Origin: Saprospiraceae bacterium
GTDB taxonomy: Bacteria > Bacteroidota > Bacteroidia > Chitinophagales > Saprospiraceae
NCBI GenBank assembly: GCA_021604865.1
Contig: BQJU01000035.1
Span: 1 to 64,000, forward strand
Length of the DNA: 64,000 bases
Direction of reading: 5' to 3'
Shown here: in pieces, positions 18,238 to 27,011 of the stretch
How the letters are laid out: the number at the start of each line of letters is the position of its first letter
How positions within the stretch are numbered: the first letter of the stretch is position 1
Notes under the pieces: model-generated
What the model saw: only the letters and a program-made list of their open reading frames with translations
Databases searched by the model: none
What the model was told of the DNA's origin: nothing
Program-made: the position numbers and the translations under genes

Positions 18238-18348
18238 AACTTTCCTGATCTGTTTTCATGCAGGCAAACTCTTTGCCGGACAAAATATTCCAACACCAAA
18301 CACAAAGGGCTCTCTTCTGTAAAGAAGAAAGCCCTTTTGCGTTTTTTT
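18238..18348 (+). ncRNA. candidate small structured RNA with intrinsic terminator
   Basis: A TACTTTG box near 18230 precedes a segment with a first hairpin, GGCAAA-ctc-TTTGCC (18263-18277), an unpaired A/C-rich linker, and a terminator hairpin with T run (18304-18348). No plus-strand gene lies upstream to account for the terminator. A 30-codon frame starts at 18258 but runs into the terminator, so an RNA is the more likely product. It could also act from the antisense side on the recQ 5' region. No known RNA family is recognised. Confidence 0.4.
18304..18348 (+). terminator. strong rho-independent terminator without an upstream plus-strand gene
   Basis: AAAGGGC (18304-18310) and TCTTCT (18313-18318) pair with AGAAGA (18323-18328) and GCCCTTT (18331-18337), closing on a GTAA loop, followed by seven T at 18342-18348. 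Confidence 0.85.
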
Positions 18349-18544
18349 GAACACCAGAGGCGTTCGTTTAAATGCCTGGAGTTTAGTTCTATTTTCTTGC
18401 ACATCATCTCCCGAGGGAGCTAAAAGGCGAGACTCTCCGGAGAGAGATTGAAGAGTCTCGACAAGTAAACACGCTTCTTGTTAATGGGTAATAGGAAGGA
18501 TAACAGGTTCCCAACTAAAGGGAGTATTTGTCGATCCTATGGTA

Positions 18545-18602
18545 CAAAGATAGGGGTAGGGGGGCATTCAGAAAACCCCATAAACATGGGGTAGGGGGGG
18601 TG
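18545..18602. promoter_or_regulatory. G-rich direct repeats with palindrome and a -7-like box
   Basis: GGGGTAGGGGGG occurs at 18553-18564 and again at 18588-18599, exactly 35 bases apart. Between them ACCCCAT (18575-18581) pairs with ATGGGGT (18586-18592). Next to the array, the minus strand reads TATCTTTG (18552 to 18545), a match to TAnnTTTG, pointing toward recQ. The arrangement looks like an operator for a dimeric regulator, possibly the LuxR-type regulator encoded at 21983-22612, but that link is inference. Confidence 0.45.
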
Positions 18603-18793
18603 TTACCTAAAAAACAAGCGCTGGGAATAAAATATTGACACCCTAAATTGTTGGTTGTCAGTATGTAGTGTGTTGGTTGAAGCAGGTCAAACTATTTTAT
18701 ATTTAAAAAGTCGGCCTCCAAAACATGCGCTAACCGCTCTAGAAGCAAAACGATCTGACAACGGAGTGGATAACAAAGCGGTCTAAAACAAAA

Positions 18794-21700
18794 TCACCCT
18801 GCCTTCAAAAATCGACGCATTTTAAGTGATACCGTAAAGCCATTTTCGTTGATCAGTTTAAGTTGGGCACTTAATCTATCGGCACGCATTCTTAGGTTAC
18901 TGATACCCTGACCACCTTTTGGGGTAGCCTTGAGTCCTGAATTGCCTTTGCCATTATCATGGATGACCATTTCAAAATGTTGCCCCATATTGCGCAAAAT
19001 TATTTTCACATAGGAAGCACCAGAATGTTTGCCCACATTATTAATGGCTTCTTTAAAAATGAAATATAGGTCTTGGCGTATTTCTAGCGGCATTTTTTGC
19101 AACCGGTCAATTTTATCTATGATCACATCATAGCGGATGCCCATAGGCAACAGTATTTCATCGGCATGTTCCTGCATCCTGATAATCAAGTCTTCTACCT
19201 GGTCCTTGCGCGAATCAACCGACCAGATCACGTCGCTCATTTTTGACAAGGCTGTTCTACTATCGATGCCTATTTTTTTAAGTCGGTCCTTAAAGTTGAG
19301 GTTTTCTGTTATTGATCCCAGAATGTCGGTTTGCATAGCAATACCTGTAAGTAGTCCACTTAATTCATCGTGCAAATCACTGGATATTTTTGTCCGCAGC
19401 CTTTCTACTTTTAGTTTTTGATCCAGTTGAGATTTATAAAAAAGAAATATGCCAAGCCCCACAATGAACAAAAAGGGGATAACAAACCAGGTTTTTCTGT
19501 AAAAAACCTGTTCCACTCTGATTTTTAGGTGATACACTTCATTGCTCCAGTTGCCATTAGGATCGGCTCCTTTTACATGCAAGGTATAGGTACGTGGTGG
19601 CAAGCGGTTGAAACGGATGGAATGATTATTATTGTTGTTGATCCACGTCTTATCATACCCTTCAAGGTAATATTTGAATTGATTGCGAATACTTCTCCGG
19701 TAAACTGGCAGGGTAAAGTCCAGCGTAAAATAGGAGTCCTTGGGTTCAATAACCAATTCGTCTATTTGATCCAGGCCAGTTTCCTGGGTGAGTAAATTTT
19801 CCCTGGCAGTATTGTACCGGGTAATTTTGGTCAGAATCACTTTAGCAATTTCTTTATCTACCAATAAGTCATCGGGAATAAAGGCATTAATTCCATTGAC
19901 GGAGCCCAGATAACATCTGCCATTTTCATCTTTATAATAAGAGAAGCGGTTAAACTCATCATGGCTGAACCCATCGGCCTGGAAAAAATACCGGAAAGAC
20001 TTGTCTTCTGGATCAAAAAAAGAAAGCCCGTTATAAGTACTGATCCAATAGCCACGCTCACCATCCGGAAGGATTCCGCAAACGGTATTGCTAGCCAGGC
20101 CATTATCCCGGGTGTATACTTCTACTTTATTGGTGGCCGGATCTAAAATATTTAAGCCATTTTGAGTGCCCAGCCAAATTTTTCCGGCTTCATCTTCGTA
20201 TATGGCATAAATGACATTATTGCTTAATCCCTTACCGGGAATAGTATCCTTCCGGTATACTTCTGCAGTTGATTTTTCCCGATCTATTTTAAAAAGTCCA
20301 TCCTCTGTTCCCACCCACAGGGTTTTATCCTTACCCTCCAGAATAAAACGAGGCGGAGTATCCTTGAGCGGGTTGTTACCTTCTTTATCTCTAAAAGATT
20401 CAAAGGCTCCGGTCTCCGGATTAAAGGAAACCAACTCACCTTTGATAGCAGATGACGGTGCGGTACCCAACCAGAAAATGCCCGCACTATCCACTGTAAA
20501 AGCATTGATGCGGTCTTCGTATAAAGTTGTGCGTACCATACAATTCTCCAAATCGTAAGCCAAAATTTGACCAATTGAATTGTCCTTACAACAAACACCC
20601 CATAAGGTTCCCTTTCCATCCAGATGCAGGCTTAGTCCACAACTGAAGTCTACAGGTTTTCCGGTATCATAATCAACCATCATCAACGTATCCAGCACTT
20701 CAGTTTCCAGATCCAACTTATACCAATAATCATCCTCCTGTGCAAAATAAACATTCCCGTTTTGATCACCAGTGATCCCCCGCATGACAGCTCCCCGCCG
20801 ATCCACGGATAGTTTTTTTGCCAGGAAAGTTTTAACCTTGGTTCGATTATTTTGTACCACTTTGAAACCCGTATCAATGCCAAAAAAGATGGTTTTGAAA
20901 AAATCTTTGGATTCAGCATTAGTGATGTAGTTACCAACTTCAAGCAGGTCTGAAAAATCGAGAAACTTGCCTTCTTTTGTCACACAATTTAAATCGACAA
21001 TGGGCGGAAAGAATCCTCCCGTATTGGTTTGTGCCAACAATACATTGCCTTTTTGATCTTCCCAGAGATAAACGTAGAAATTGTCCAGCGATAATTGCTG
21101 CACCCGGTTAAAAACCAATTCTGTAGGGTCAAACAGTAGGACACCAGGCGTACCATTAAAGGCTAGCCAGACCCTTGATTGTTTGTCCTGATGTAAAAAA
21201 TAGGCTTTCCGAGGATAGAGAAAATCTTCACTTGGGCAATCGAAATGCTCTGGAAGGAAGGTCTGCATCAATTCACCAGCAGCATCAAGCAGGAACAACC
21301 CCAGATCGCTATCATTAATGAAAAAGAATCCATTTCCCCAATGCAACAAATCAATAGTGAAAGTCCTGTTTTGGTTGTTTCCCTGGCGTTCCAGAGAAAA
21401 TAGTTTCTTAAAGGGGGCCGTGTCGGAATAAGTATATTGATAAACGGTCGTTAACTTTTCTCCTGCTGCTACGGCAAAAATATCACCACTTTGGTCTACG
21501 TGGATTTTGCGTGGAATACCCTCAATGCCAGCATCAGGCAGTAAATTGACTTTTTTGGCTATACGGGAATGTGGATCCAGGATATCGAAAAATACCGCCG
21601 AATTGTATTCAATAATGATATTACCATGCCGGTCTTCAGACAAATTAGCAATGCTGTTAGCCGAAATTTCGTATTGCTGATCCTGGTCGGGATTGTTGTC

Positions 21701-21946
21701 AAAAATCAGAAAATCATACCCATTGAAACGATTGAGCCCATTTTCAGTAGCAATCCATACAAATCCCTGTTTGCTAAACAGGATGTCTTTGACCAGTCGA
21801 TCAGATAAGCCATCGTTGAGGGAATAGTATTGGGATTGCGAAATCCTGAATTGTGCTAACAAGGTACTGATTGCTATAATTAGCATCAGACATAGCGTTA
21901 AATAAGCTCGTAGAGCCCAGCATTTGGGGTATTTGGATCCAAGCAT
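18794..21946 (-). CDS. two-component sensor histidine kinase with beta-propeller and Y_Y_Y domains
   Basis: This 1050-residue membrane kinase has a signal/anchor helix (about 13-31), then a large periplasmic region of two-component regulator propeller repeats (for example FVWIATENGLNRFNGYDF, TLWVGTEDGLFKID, KIWLGTQNGLNILD). A Y_Y_Y domain follows near 715-790 and one transmembrane helix near 800-820. The cytoplasmic part is of the NarL/DesK type: HisKA_3 with the phospho-acceptor His in SSDLHDELSG, about residue 859, and a HATPase with DNGKG and GGQGISNLRMRA. It lacks the receiver and AraC output of hybrid HTCS proteins, so it signals to the separate regulator encoded 36 bases upstream. The ligand is unknown, often a carbohydrate or envelope cue in this family. 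Confidence 0.9.
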   Translation of the reverse strand: MLGSKYPKCWALRAYLTLCLMLIIAISTLLAQFRISQSQYYSLNDGLSDRLVKDILFSKQGFVWIATENGLNRFNGYDFLIFDNNPDQDQQYEISANSIANLSEDRHGNIIIEYNSAVFFDILDPHSRIAKKVNLLPDAGIEGIPRKIHVDQSGDIFAVAAGEKLTTVYQYTYSDTAPFKKLFSLERQGNNQNRTFTIDLLHWGNGFFFINDSDLGLFLLDAAGELMQTFLPEHFDCPSEDFLYPRKAYFLHQDKQSRVWLAFNGTPGVLLFDPTELVFNRVQQLSLDNFYVYLWEDQKGNVLLAQTNTGGFFPPIVDLNCVTKEGKFLDFSDLLEVGNYITNAESKDFFKTIFFGIDTGFKVVQNNRTKVKTFLAKKLSVDRRGAVMRGITGDQNGNVYFAQEDDYWYKLDLETEVLDTLMMVDYDTGKPVDFSCGLSLHLDGKGTLWGVCCKDNSIGQILAYDLENCMVRTTLYEDRINAFTVDSAGIFWLGTAPSSAIKGELVSFNPETGAFESFRDKEGNNPLKDTPPRFILEGKDKTLWVGTEDGLFKIDREKSTAEVYRKDTIPGKGLSNNVIYAIYEDEAGKIWLGTQNGLNILDPATNKVEVYTRDNGLASNTVCGILPDGERGYWISTYNGLSFFDPEDKSFRYFFQADGFSHDEFNRFSYYKDENGRCYLGSVNGINAFIPDDLLVDKEIAKVILTKITRYNTARENLLTQETGLDQIDELVIEPKDSYFTLDFTLPVYRRSIRNQFKYYLEGYDKTWINNNNNHSIRFNRLPPRTYTLHVKGADPNGNWSNEVYHLKIRVEQVFYRKTWFVIPFLFIVGLGIFLFYKSQLDQKLKVERLRTKISSDLHDELSGLLTGIAMQTDILGSITENLNFKDRLKKIGIDSRTALSKMSDVIWSVDSRKDQVEDLIIRMQEHADEILLPMGIRYDVIIDKIDRLQKMPLEIRQDLYFIFKEAINNVGKHSGASYVKIILRNMGQHFEMVIHDNGKGNSGLKATPKGGQGISNLRMRADRLSAQLKLINENGFTVSLKMRRFLKAG

Positions 21947-21982
21947 CTTTAAATATTTAGTCCATCACTGTTTTAAGAGGGG

Positions 21983-22612
21983 TTATATCTCACCATCCAG
22001 CTTTTTCCGAATGACTTCGGCTTTGCTGTTTACCTCCAGTTTTTTATAAATTTTCTTGATGTGGTCCCTTACGGTTTCAACAGAGATTAGATATTTGTCA
22101 CCAATCATTTTATAACTCAGGCCATCTACCAGGCCTTGTACAATTTGTTCTTGTCTTGAAGTCAGCAAATTTCCCGGCCCCTTTGGTTTGGGAACGAAAT
22201 GAGAAATAACCTTACGTGCAATACTCGGAGACATATAAGCCCCACCTTGATGTACCGAAGAAATAGCTTCTTTTATTTTGAAAAGTTCACTTCTTTTAGA
22301 GATATAGGAAACTGCCCCGGCACACAATGCTTTAAAAATACGGTCAGAATCATCATAAGCAGATAAAATCAATACATCCACTTTGGGATATAGTGACCGG
22401 ATATGTCGTATCCCTTCAAGGCCATTCATTCCCGGAAGGTTGATATCTAACAAAACCATATTCATATCACTCGCTAGAGGATCTTTTTCTTCTAAAAACG
22501 CTTCCACTGAACCGGCGGTTTTCACTACTTGCATATCGGGTTGCGCGTTCAAAAAAAGCGTCAGGTTTTCCCTTACCGAAGTTTCATCTTCTACGATTCC
22601 AAGGTTTATCAT
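21983..22612 (-). CDS. LuxR/NarL-type response regulator
   Basis: This is a receiver plus GerE helix-turn-helix protein of 209 residues counted from the ATG at 22612. The receiver has the acidic pocket VEDE and the phosphorylated Asp in LLDINLPG (D56). The C-terminal DNA-binding domain reads LTSRQEQIVQGLVDGLSYKMIGD...SVETVRDHIKKIYKKL. It is the first gene of a two-gene minus-strand operon with the propeller kinase. A TTG four codons further up (22624) lies about 11 bases after AGGAGG, so the longer start is possible. A nine-base inverted repeat (22633-22641, 22673-22681) sits just upstream and might be an autoregulatory site. Confidence 0.9.
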   Translation of the reverse strand: MINLGIVEDETSVRENLTLFLNAQPDMQVVKTAGSVEAFLEEKDPLASDMNMVLLDINLPGMNGLEGIRHIRSLYPKVDVLILSAYDDSDRIFKALCAGAVSYISKRSELFKIKEAISSVHQGGAYMSPSIARKVISHFVPKPKGPGNLLTSRQEQIVQGLVDGLSYKMIGDKYLISVETVRDHIKKIYKKLEVNSKAEVIRKKLDGEI

Positions 22613-22632
22613 AAGTCTAGACAAATTTTTGT

Positions 22633-22681
22633 ATTCCTCCTATTAATTAATACACGGATACACAGTGGATTAAGGAGGAAT
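22633..22681. repeat. inverted repeat upstream of the response regulator
   Basis: ATTCCTCCT (22633-22641) is the exact reverse complement of AGGAGGAAT (22673-22681), and a TATTAATTAATA palindrome (22641-22652) lies inside. The spacer separates the divergent response regulator and FabH genes, so this may be an operator; function is not shown. Confidence 0.4.
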
Positions 22682-22911
22682 GGGCACTTCCTCTTGATTA
22701 AACATAACTGGGAACTCGGCCTTGTGGGAAAGAGGGAAGCAATAACTTCCAAAGTTTATGGATGTTGCAGGTACAAAAAGCGTTGTACACACAAGATAGT
22801 GAAGTTTTTGGGATAAGCCTAAACCGTTTAAGAAAATCTTTGCAAATTTGTGGCAAATAGAAAGAAGCTTTTAGGCTTAAGATTAACATTTGTGTTTAAA
22901 CCTCAGATTTT

Positions 22912-23979
22912 ATGTTGCGAACAAAAATAGCCGGTATCGGCACCTATGTTCCGGAGAAAGTGGTCACTAATGACGATTTGACTAAAGTAATGGATACTTC
23001 TGATGAATGGATCAGGGAAAGGACAGGCATCGAAGAACGCCACTATGGAGCAAAACACCAGGAGACGACAACGACAATGGGCTGCAAAGCGGCTGAGCAG
23101 GCGATCGAAAAGGCAGGCATTCAAAAAGATGAGATAGACTTTATCATTTTTGCTACGCTGAGTCCCGATTATTATTTTCCGGGATGTGGGGTATTGCTAC
23201 AACGGGAATTGGGCATTACCAAAACCGAGGTTGGTGCGCTGGATATTCGCAATCAATGTTCTGGCTTTATTTATGGTTTGTCGGTAGCAGACCAGTTTAT
23301 TAAAAGCGGCATGTACAAAAATGTATTGCTGGTAGGTTCCGAAATGCATTCTATGGGGTTGGATTACACCACCCAAGGCCGTAATGTCACCGTGATTTTT
23401 GGAGATGGCGCAGGAGCTGTCGTGTTGCAACCCACCAAGGAAGAAAATAAAGGGATACTGACCACTCATTTGCATTCGGATGGTACTTATGCTGAAAAAT
23501 TGGCCATGATCAATCCGGGCTCACATGGAGGCTACCATTTTAATAAAATGGGTGAAGAAATAGATTTTGGTTACCCCGATATCGAATTGGGTGGAATATT
23601 TATGACCCGCCGCATGTTGGAAGCAGAAATGCTCTACCCAAACATGGAAGGTCAGGCGGTATTTAAAATTGCCGTTCAGAAGTTTCCGGAGGTGATCATG
23701 GAAGCACTTCAGGCTACTGGTTTGTCGGTAAAGGATATAGATATGTTGATTCCACATCAGGCCAACCTACGCATTAGCCAATTTGTTCAGAAAAGATTGG
23801 GCCTAAGCGATGACCAGGTATGGAATAATATCCAAAAATATGGCAATACGACGGCTGCTTCTATTCCTATAGCCCTTGGAGAGGCTCATGCTTCCGGTGC
23901 TATTAAAGAAGGAGATCTGATTTGTTTGGCGGCCTTTGGTAGCGGTTTCACCTGGGGCTCGGCTTTGATAAGGTGGTAG
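22912..23979 (+). CDS. 3-oxoacyl-ACP synthase III (FabH-like)
   Basis: The 355-residue enzyme has the KAS III catalytic triad: Cys116 in RNQCSGF, His in PHQANLRI and Asn in YGNTTAAS, plus the C-terminal GSGFTWGSAL loop. FabH condenses an acyl-CoA with malonyl-ACP to start fatty acid synthesis. The protein is longer than E. coli FabH (about 317 residues) because of an insertion with GSHGGYHFNKMGEEIDF near residues 203-235, a feature of Bacteroidota paralogues that may act in secondary lipid pathways. No other fab gene is adjacent, so I leave the symbol open. Confidence 0.85.
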   Translation: MLRTKIAGIGTYVPEKVVTNDDLTKVMDTSDEWIRERTGIEERHYGAKHQETTTTMGCKAAEQAIEKAGIQKDEIDFIIFATLSPDYYFPGCGVLLQRELGITKTEVGALDIRNQCSGFIYGLSVADQFIKSGMYKNVLLVGSEMHSMGLDYTTQGRNVTVIFGDGAGAVVLQPTKEENKGILTTHLHSDGTYAEKLAMINPGSHGGYHFNKMGEEIDFGYPDIELGGIFMTRRMLEAEMLYPNMEGQAVFKIAVQKFPEVIMEALQATGLSVKDIDMLIPHQANLRISQFVQKRLGLSDDQVWNNIQKYGNTTAASIPIALGEAHASGAIKEGDLICLAAFGSGFTWGSALIRW

Positions 23980-24146
23980 TCAGCGCTTTTAGTGTAGGGT
24001 TGCGGTCCTGCTCTAATCTGTCATAAATACAAATTTTGGCAGGGAGTCATAATAATTGAACAGCATGACCTGTTTTAAGGTAAGCACTTGTTATTGCCCC
24101 CTCAAACCGAAGTAATTTTTTGACTTACAAAAACGTATCACGGCTA

Positions 24147-24665
24147 ATGCAATCGAACTACTTTATACTTTTGTTATTTTTATTGTTGCAAACCATTACC
24201 GGTATCGCCCAAAAGCTCCCGGAAACAGATGAAGAATTTGAAAAAGCCTATCAGGAGAGAATACAGCAGGAATATTTATTCAATGTCTATATTCCTGCTG
24301 ACCTGACAGATGCTTTTGTACAACTCAATAAACTGATCGATCAGCCATCCAAAGAGAAGTTTAAAAGTCATCCCGAAGCAGAGGCTGCTCATAAGCTTCA
24401 CTTCAGCCTCGGTCGTTGGATCATCCACAATTGGGGTTTCTATCAAGGCTCCCGGCTCACCCACTTCCTCAATGGTATCGATCTTTTCCATCCCGATGAT
24501 ATGGCTCGGTTTATCATCATCACCTACCACCGCAACCTAAACCGCCAATCTCTGGAAGTAAAAGCATTGGTGGCTCAACTCCTTGAACGAAGACAAAAAG
24601 AAGCGCAAGGCCGACAAAAAGAAGGAACGGTTATCCATTCTGAAAAGCGCATTCGTAAGCAGTGA
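24147..24665 (+). CDS. secreted DUF6794 protein
   Basis: This is a 172-residue protein whose leader (residues 1-21, ending GIAQ) predicts export. The mature part carries the pattern I associate with DUF6794: a P-x-D/L start (IPADLTDAFVQLNKLI), HFSLGRWIIHNWGFYQGSRL, and FHPDDMARFIIITYHRNLN. The function of that domain is unknown; it is frequent in Bacteroidota. The ATG at 24147 is chosen over a TTG at 24120 because it starts directly at the signal peptide. The C-terminal 30 residues are highly charged. Confidence 0.7.
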   Translation: MQSNYFILLLFLLLQTITGIAQKLPETDEEFEKAYQERIQQEYLFNVYIPADLTDAFVQLNKLIDQPSKEKFKSHPEAEAAHKLHFSLGRWIIHNWGFYQGSRLTHFLNGIDLFHPDDMARFIIITYHRNLNRQSLEVKALVAQLLERRQKEAQGRQKEGTVIHSEKRIRKQ

Positions 24666-24750
24666 TTTTGGCAATACTAATGACTTGGTGTATAGGCGGA
24701 TCATACCCGCCAAATTCATTTTTTTGCCCTAAAAGCGCGGAAAGAATTCG

Positions 24751-25833
24751 TCAAATCACCAGATCGAATTGCAATTCTCGCTGTAAATAGTATTCTACAT
24801 TCTCATTGACAATAATGTCGAGTGGCAGGTATTGGATGGGTTCCACTTCTTTTTTGAATAGTAGGTGACCTACGATATTCATGATGCCAAGGTAGCCCTG
24901 CTGAACCGGGTTTTGGTTGATCAGAAAACTGATTTTATTTTGCTGAAGGTATTCCAGGTTAGGCTGGATAAGGTCAAAGCCGACTATTTTAATATTTTTT
25001 AAGGCGGCTGATTCCATACAATTGATCAATTTATAGGCCCGTGAGTTGATTACAAAAATGCCGCGCACATGCTGATGTGTCCTCAATTGTTCCATGATGT
25101 AATTCTTCAACTCCTCTTGTTGGTCAAAATCTTCAAAAGCCGATTTGACGATTTCTATATTTTTGGATGAATTTTGGGTAAAATAATCCCGGAATCCTTG
25201 TTCTTTATTGATGACGTGTTTGGCATTACTGGTTTCCTTTCCCAGGTTCAGGATCATGGCGGCCTCTCCTTCGTTGAGACCAAAGTCAAGCAGTTTACCA
25301 CCCAATACCCCACTATGGTAGGAGTCCTGGCCCACGTAACAAAGGGATTTGACATTGCGGATATCCGTATTGATCATGGCTACCGGAATCTTTCTCCTGG
25401 CACATTCCTCCAATAATTTCATAGATTCTTCTAAAAAGATAGGAGCAAAAAGTATCGCTTCAGGTGGGTCATCTAGAATCTTTTTGACGGCCTTTTTAAA
25501 ACTGATGGTATCAAAAAGATCAAAATAATAAGGTCGGTTAATAATACCGTAATGCTGCACGGCTTGCAGGGCTTTTTCCATCCCTAACTTTGGCTGCTGC
25601 CAATAAACATCCGTTGTAAAGTCTGGTAGCAGGGAATCAATGCGTAGGGTTCGGTTTAAAGCGAGGGTACTGGCTATAATGTTGGGCTCATAATCGAGGT
25701 CTTTCATCACAGCAAGTACTTTTTCTTTGGCTTTCTGGGAAACGTTCCCGCGTTTGTGCAGGACTCGATCAACTGTTCCGGTAGACACTCCAGCCCGTTC
25801 GGCAATGTCTTTTATTCTAATCCGTTTGTTCAT
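24751..25833 (-). CDS. LacI-family transcriptional regulator of the amino-sugar locus
   Basis: The 360-residue protein has an N-terminal LacI helix-turn-helix and hinge (residues 5-60: IKDIAERAGVSTGTVDRVLH, then DYEPNIIAS) and a periplasmic-binding-protein-like sensor domain. It is transcribed away from a ROK kinase/NagB operon. The 167-base spacer contains two LacI-type palindromes 31 bases apart, so it very likely regulates itself and the catabolic genes, with a sugar or sugar phosphate such as GlcNAc-6-P or GlcN-6-P as inducer. The ligand is inference. Confidence 0.9.
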   Translation of the reverse strand: MNKRIRIKDIAERAGVSTGTVDRVLHKRGNVSQKAKEKVLAVMKDLDYEPNIIASTLALNRTLRIDSLLPDFTTDVYWQQPKLGMEKALQAVQHYGIINRPYYFDLFDTISFKKAVKKILDDPPEAILFAPIFLEESMKLLEECARRKIPVAMINTDIRNVKSLCYVGQDSYHSGVLGGKLLDFGLNEGEAAMILNLGKETSNAKHVINKEQGFRDYFTQNSSKNIEIVKSAFEDFDQQEELKNYIMEQLRTHQHVRGIFVINSRAYKLINCMESAALKNIKIVGFDLIQPNLEYLQQNKISFLINQNPVQQGYLGIMNIVGHLLFKKEVEPIQYLPLDIIVNENVEYYLQRELQFDLVI

Positions 25834-25891
25834 TGGAAGGGCTTGATTTTAATTGATTACCAAAATAAGCATAAAAATATAGATATGTTTT

Positions 25892-25934
25892 GTGTGCGTA
25901 CACAAATTAAAAAAAAACAACCGTGTGCGCACAC
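25892..25934. promoter_or_regulatory. tandem LacI-type operators in the divergent promoter region
   Basis: GTGTGCGTACAC at 25892-25903, within the near-palindrome TTTGTGTGCGTACACAAA, and the perfect palindrome GTGTGCGCACAC at 25923-25934 have centres 31 bases apart, about three helical turns. This is the size and symmetry of LacI/GalR operators and suggests cooperative binding or looping. Confidence 0.85.
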
Positions 25935-25952
25935 AGTTTTGGTTTTTTCTTT

Positions 25953-25960
25953 TATATTTG
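25953..25960 (+). promoter_or_regulatory. -7 box (TATATTTG) of the ROK-nagB operon
   Basis: TATATTTG matches the Bacteroidota TAnnTTTG element. The expected -33 position overlaps the second operator at 25923-25934, consistent with repression by blocking polymerase. No good TTG is found at the ideal spacing. Confidence 0.5.
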
Positions 25961-26000
25961 TCTTAAATGATAAATATAGGCGGCTAGTATAGTCGCAAAT

Positions 26001-27011
26001 ATGTGTTCAGTAATAAAATTTCCAAACCAACCAAAGCCGATCATCTTGGAGCTTGCCCTCAGCATTGATATAGGTGGAACAAATACGAAACTTGCCCTGG
26101 TTAATCGCAAGGGAGAATTGATAGCACTTAACCGGATGTCGACTTCAGGTACCAGTGGTACTCAGCCTTATTTCAGAAAACTTTTTCAGGCTATTTCCCA
26201 ATTATTTGCCAATAGAGATACGGCCTTTCAACTGATAGGTATTGGGATAGGCGCTCCAGGAAGTAACGGCCCCAAAGGGACAATTGAATATGCAGCCAAC
26301 CTGCCTTTTAGTGGAAAAGTGGAGATTTGCCGGATTCTTGAGAACGAATACAATGTCCCTGCTTTTTTGATCAAAGATGCCAATGCTGCTGCGTTGGGAG
26401 AAAAGTGTTTTGGCGGGGGTAGAGGCATGCAAAACATCATAACTTTGACACTTGGCACCGGATTGGGTTGTGGGATTATTCTCAACAATCAGGTTGTGTC
26501 GGGAACGGATGGACTGGCTGGTGAATTTGGCCATACGATTGCTATTAAAGATGGGCGCCTCTGCAATTGTGGTCGGAAAGGTTGCCTGGAAACCTATGCT
26601 TCGGCCACCGGACTGAAACGAACCGTTTTACATTTACTGGCCCAAACAAAGGAAAAGAGCACCCTCGCTCGATATACCAGTGACAAATTGGAAGCTAAAA
26701 CCATCTTTGATATGGCAAAAGCCGGAGACTCGCTGGCCAAAACGGCATTTGAATATACAGGCAAGCTTTTAGGTAGCAAAATGGCAGAATTGGCGACGGT
26801 ACTTTGCCCGGAAGCTTTTTTCCTTTCAGGCGGAGTCATTGCAGCTGGAGATTTTATTTTAGAACCTACTATCCACCATTTTAATGCCAACTTATTGCCG
26901 ATTATGCAGGGAAAGATAAACATATTACCCTCCAGTTTGGGCGCTGATAATGCGGCTTTACTGGGGGCAGCTTCTATGGTTTGGGAAAAGGCAAAAATCG
27001 TTCAAATATGA
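26001..27011 (+). CDS. ROK-family sugar kinase (GlcNAc or glucose kinase-like)
   Basis: This 336-residue kinase has the ATP-binding start DIGGTNTKLALV (residues 23-34), GIGIGAPG, the catalytic region FLIKDANAAALGE with the general-base Asp, and LGTGLGCGI. A ROK zinc motif reads GHTIAIKDGRLCNCGRKGCLE, with His and three Cys. It is the first gene of an operon that ends in NagB, so phosphorylation of GlcNAc, ManNAc or glucosamine is likely. It overlaps nagB by ATGA. No other in-frame ATG lies near the N-terminus, so the start at 26001 is used although it adds about 18 residues before the family core. Confidence 0.9.
   Translation: MCSVIKFPNQPKPIILELALSIDIGGTNTKLALVNRKGELIALNRMSTSGTSGTQPYFRKLFQAISQLFANRDTAFQLIGIGIGAPGSNGPKGTIEYAANLPFSGKVEICRILENEYNVPAFLIKDANAAALGEKCFGGGRGMQNIITLTLGTGLGCGIILNNQVVSGTDGLAGEFGHTIAIKDGRLCNCGRKGCLETYASATGLKRTVLHLLAQTKEKSTLARYTSDKLEAKTIFDMAKAGDSLAKTAFEYTGKLLGSKMAELATVLCPEAFFLSGGVIAAGDFILEPTIHHFNANLLPIMQGKINILPSSLGADNAALLGAASMVWEKAKIVQI

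Larger units (their letters stand above)
18177..18793. other. structured spacer between recQ and the propeller kinase
   Basis: No convincing protein gene is present. In order, it holds a candidate small RNA with a terminator (18238-18348), a perfect nine-base inverted repeat CGAGACTCT/AGAGTCTCG (18428-18436, 18452-18460), G-rich direct repeats with a palindrome (18545-18602), and a GGCCTCCAAAACATGC copy of the dispersed repeat (18713-18730). Confidence 0.5.

Noticed and set aside
18258-18350. 30-codon frame inside the candidate small RNA
   Set aside because: Its last codons run through the terminator hairpin and T run, so an RNA element explains the sequence better.
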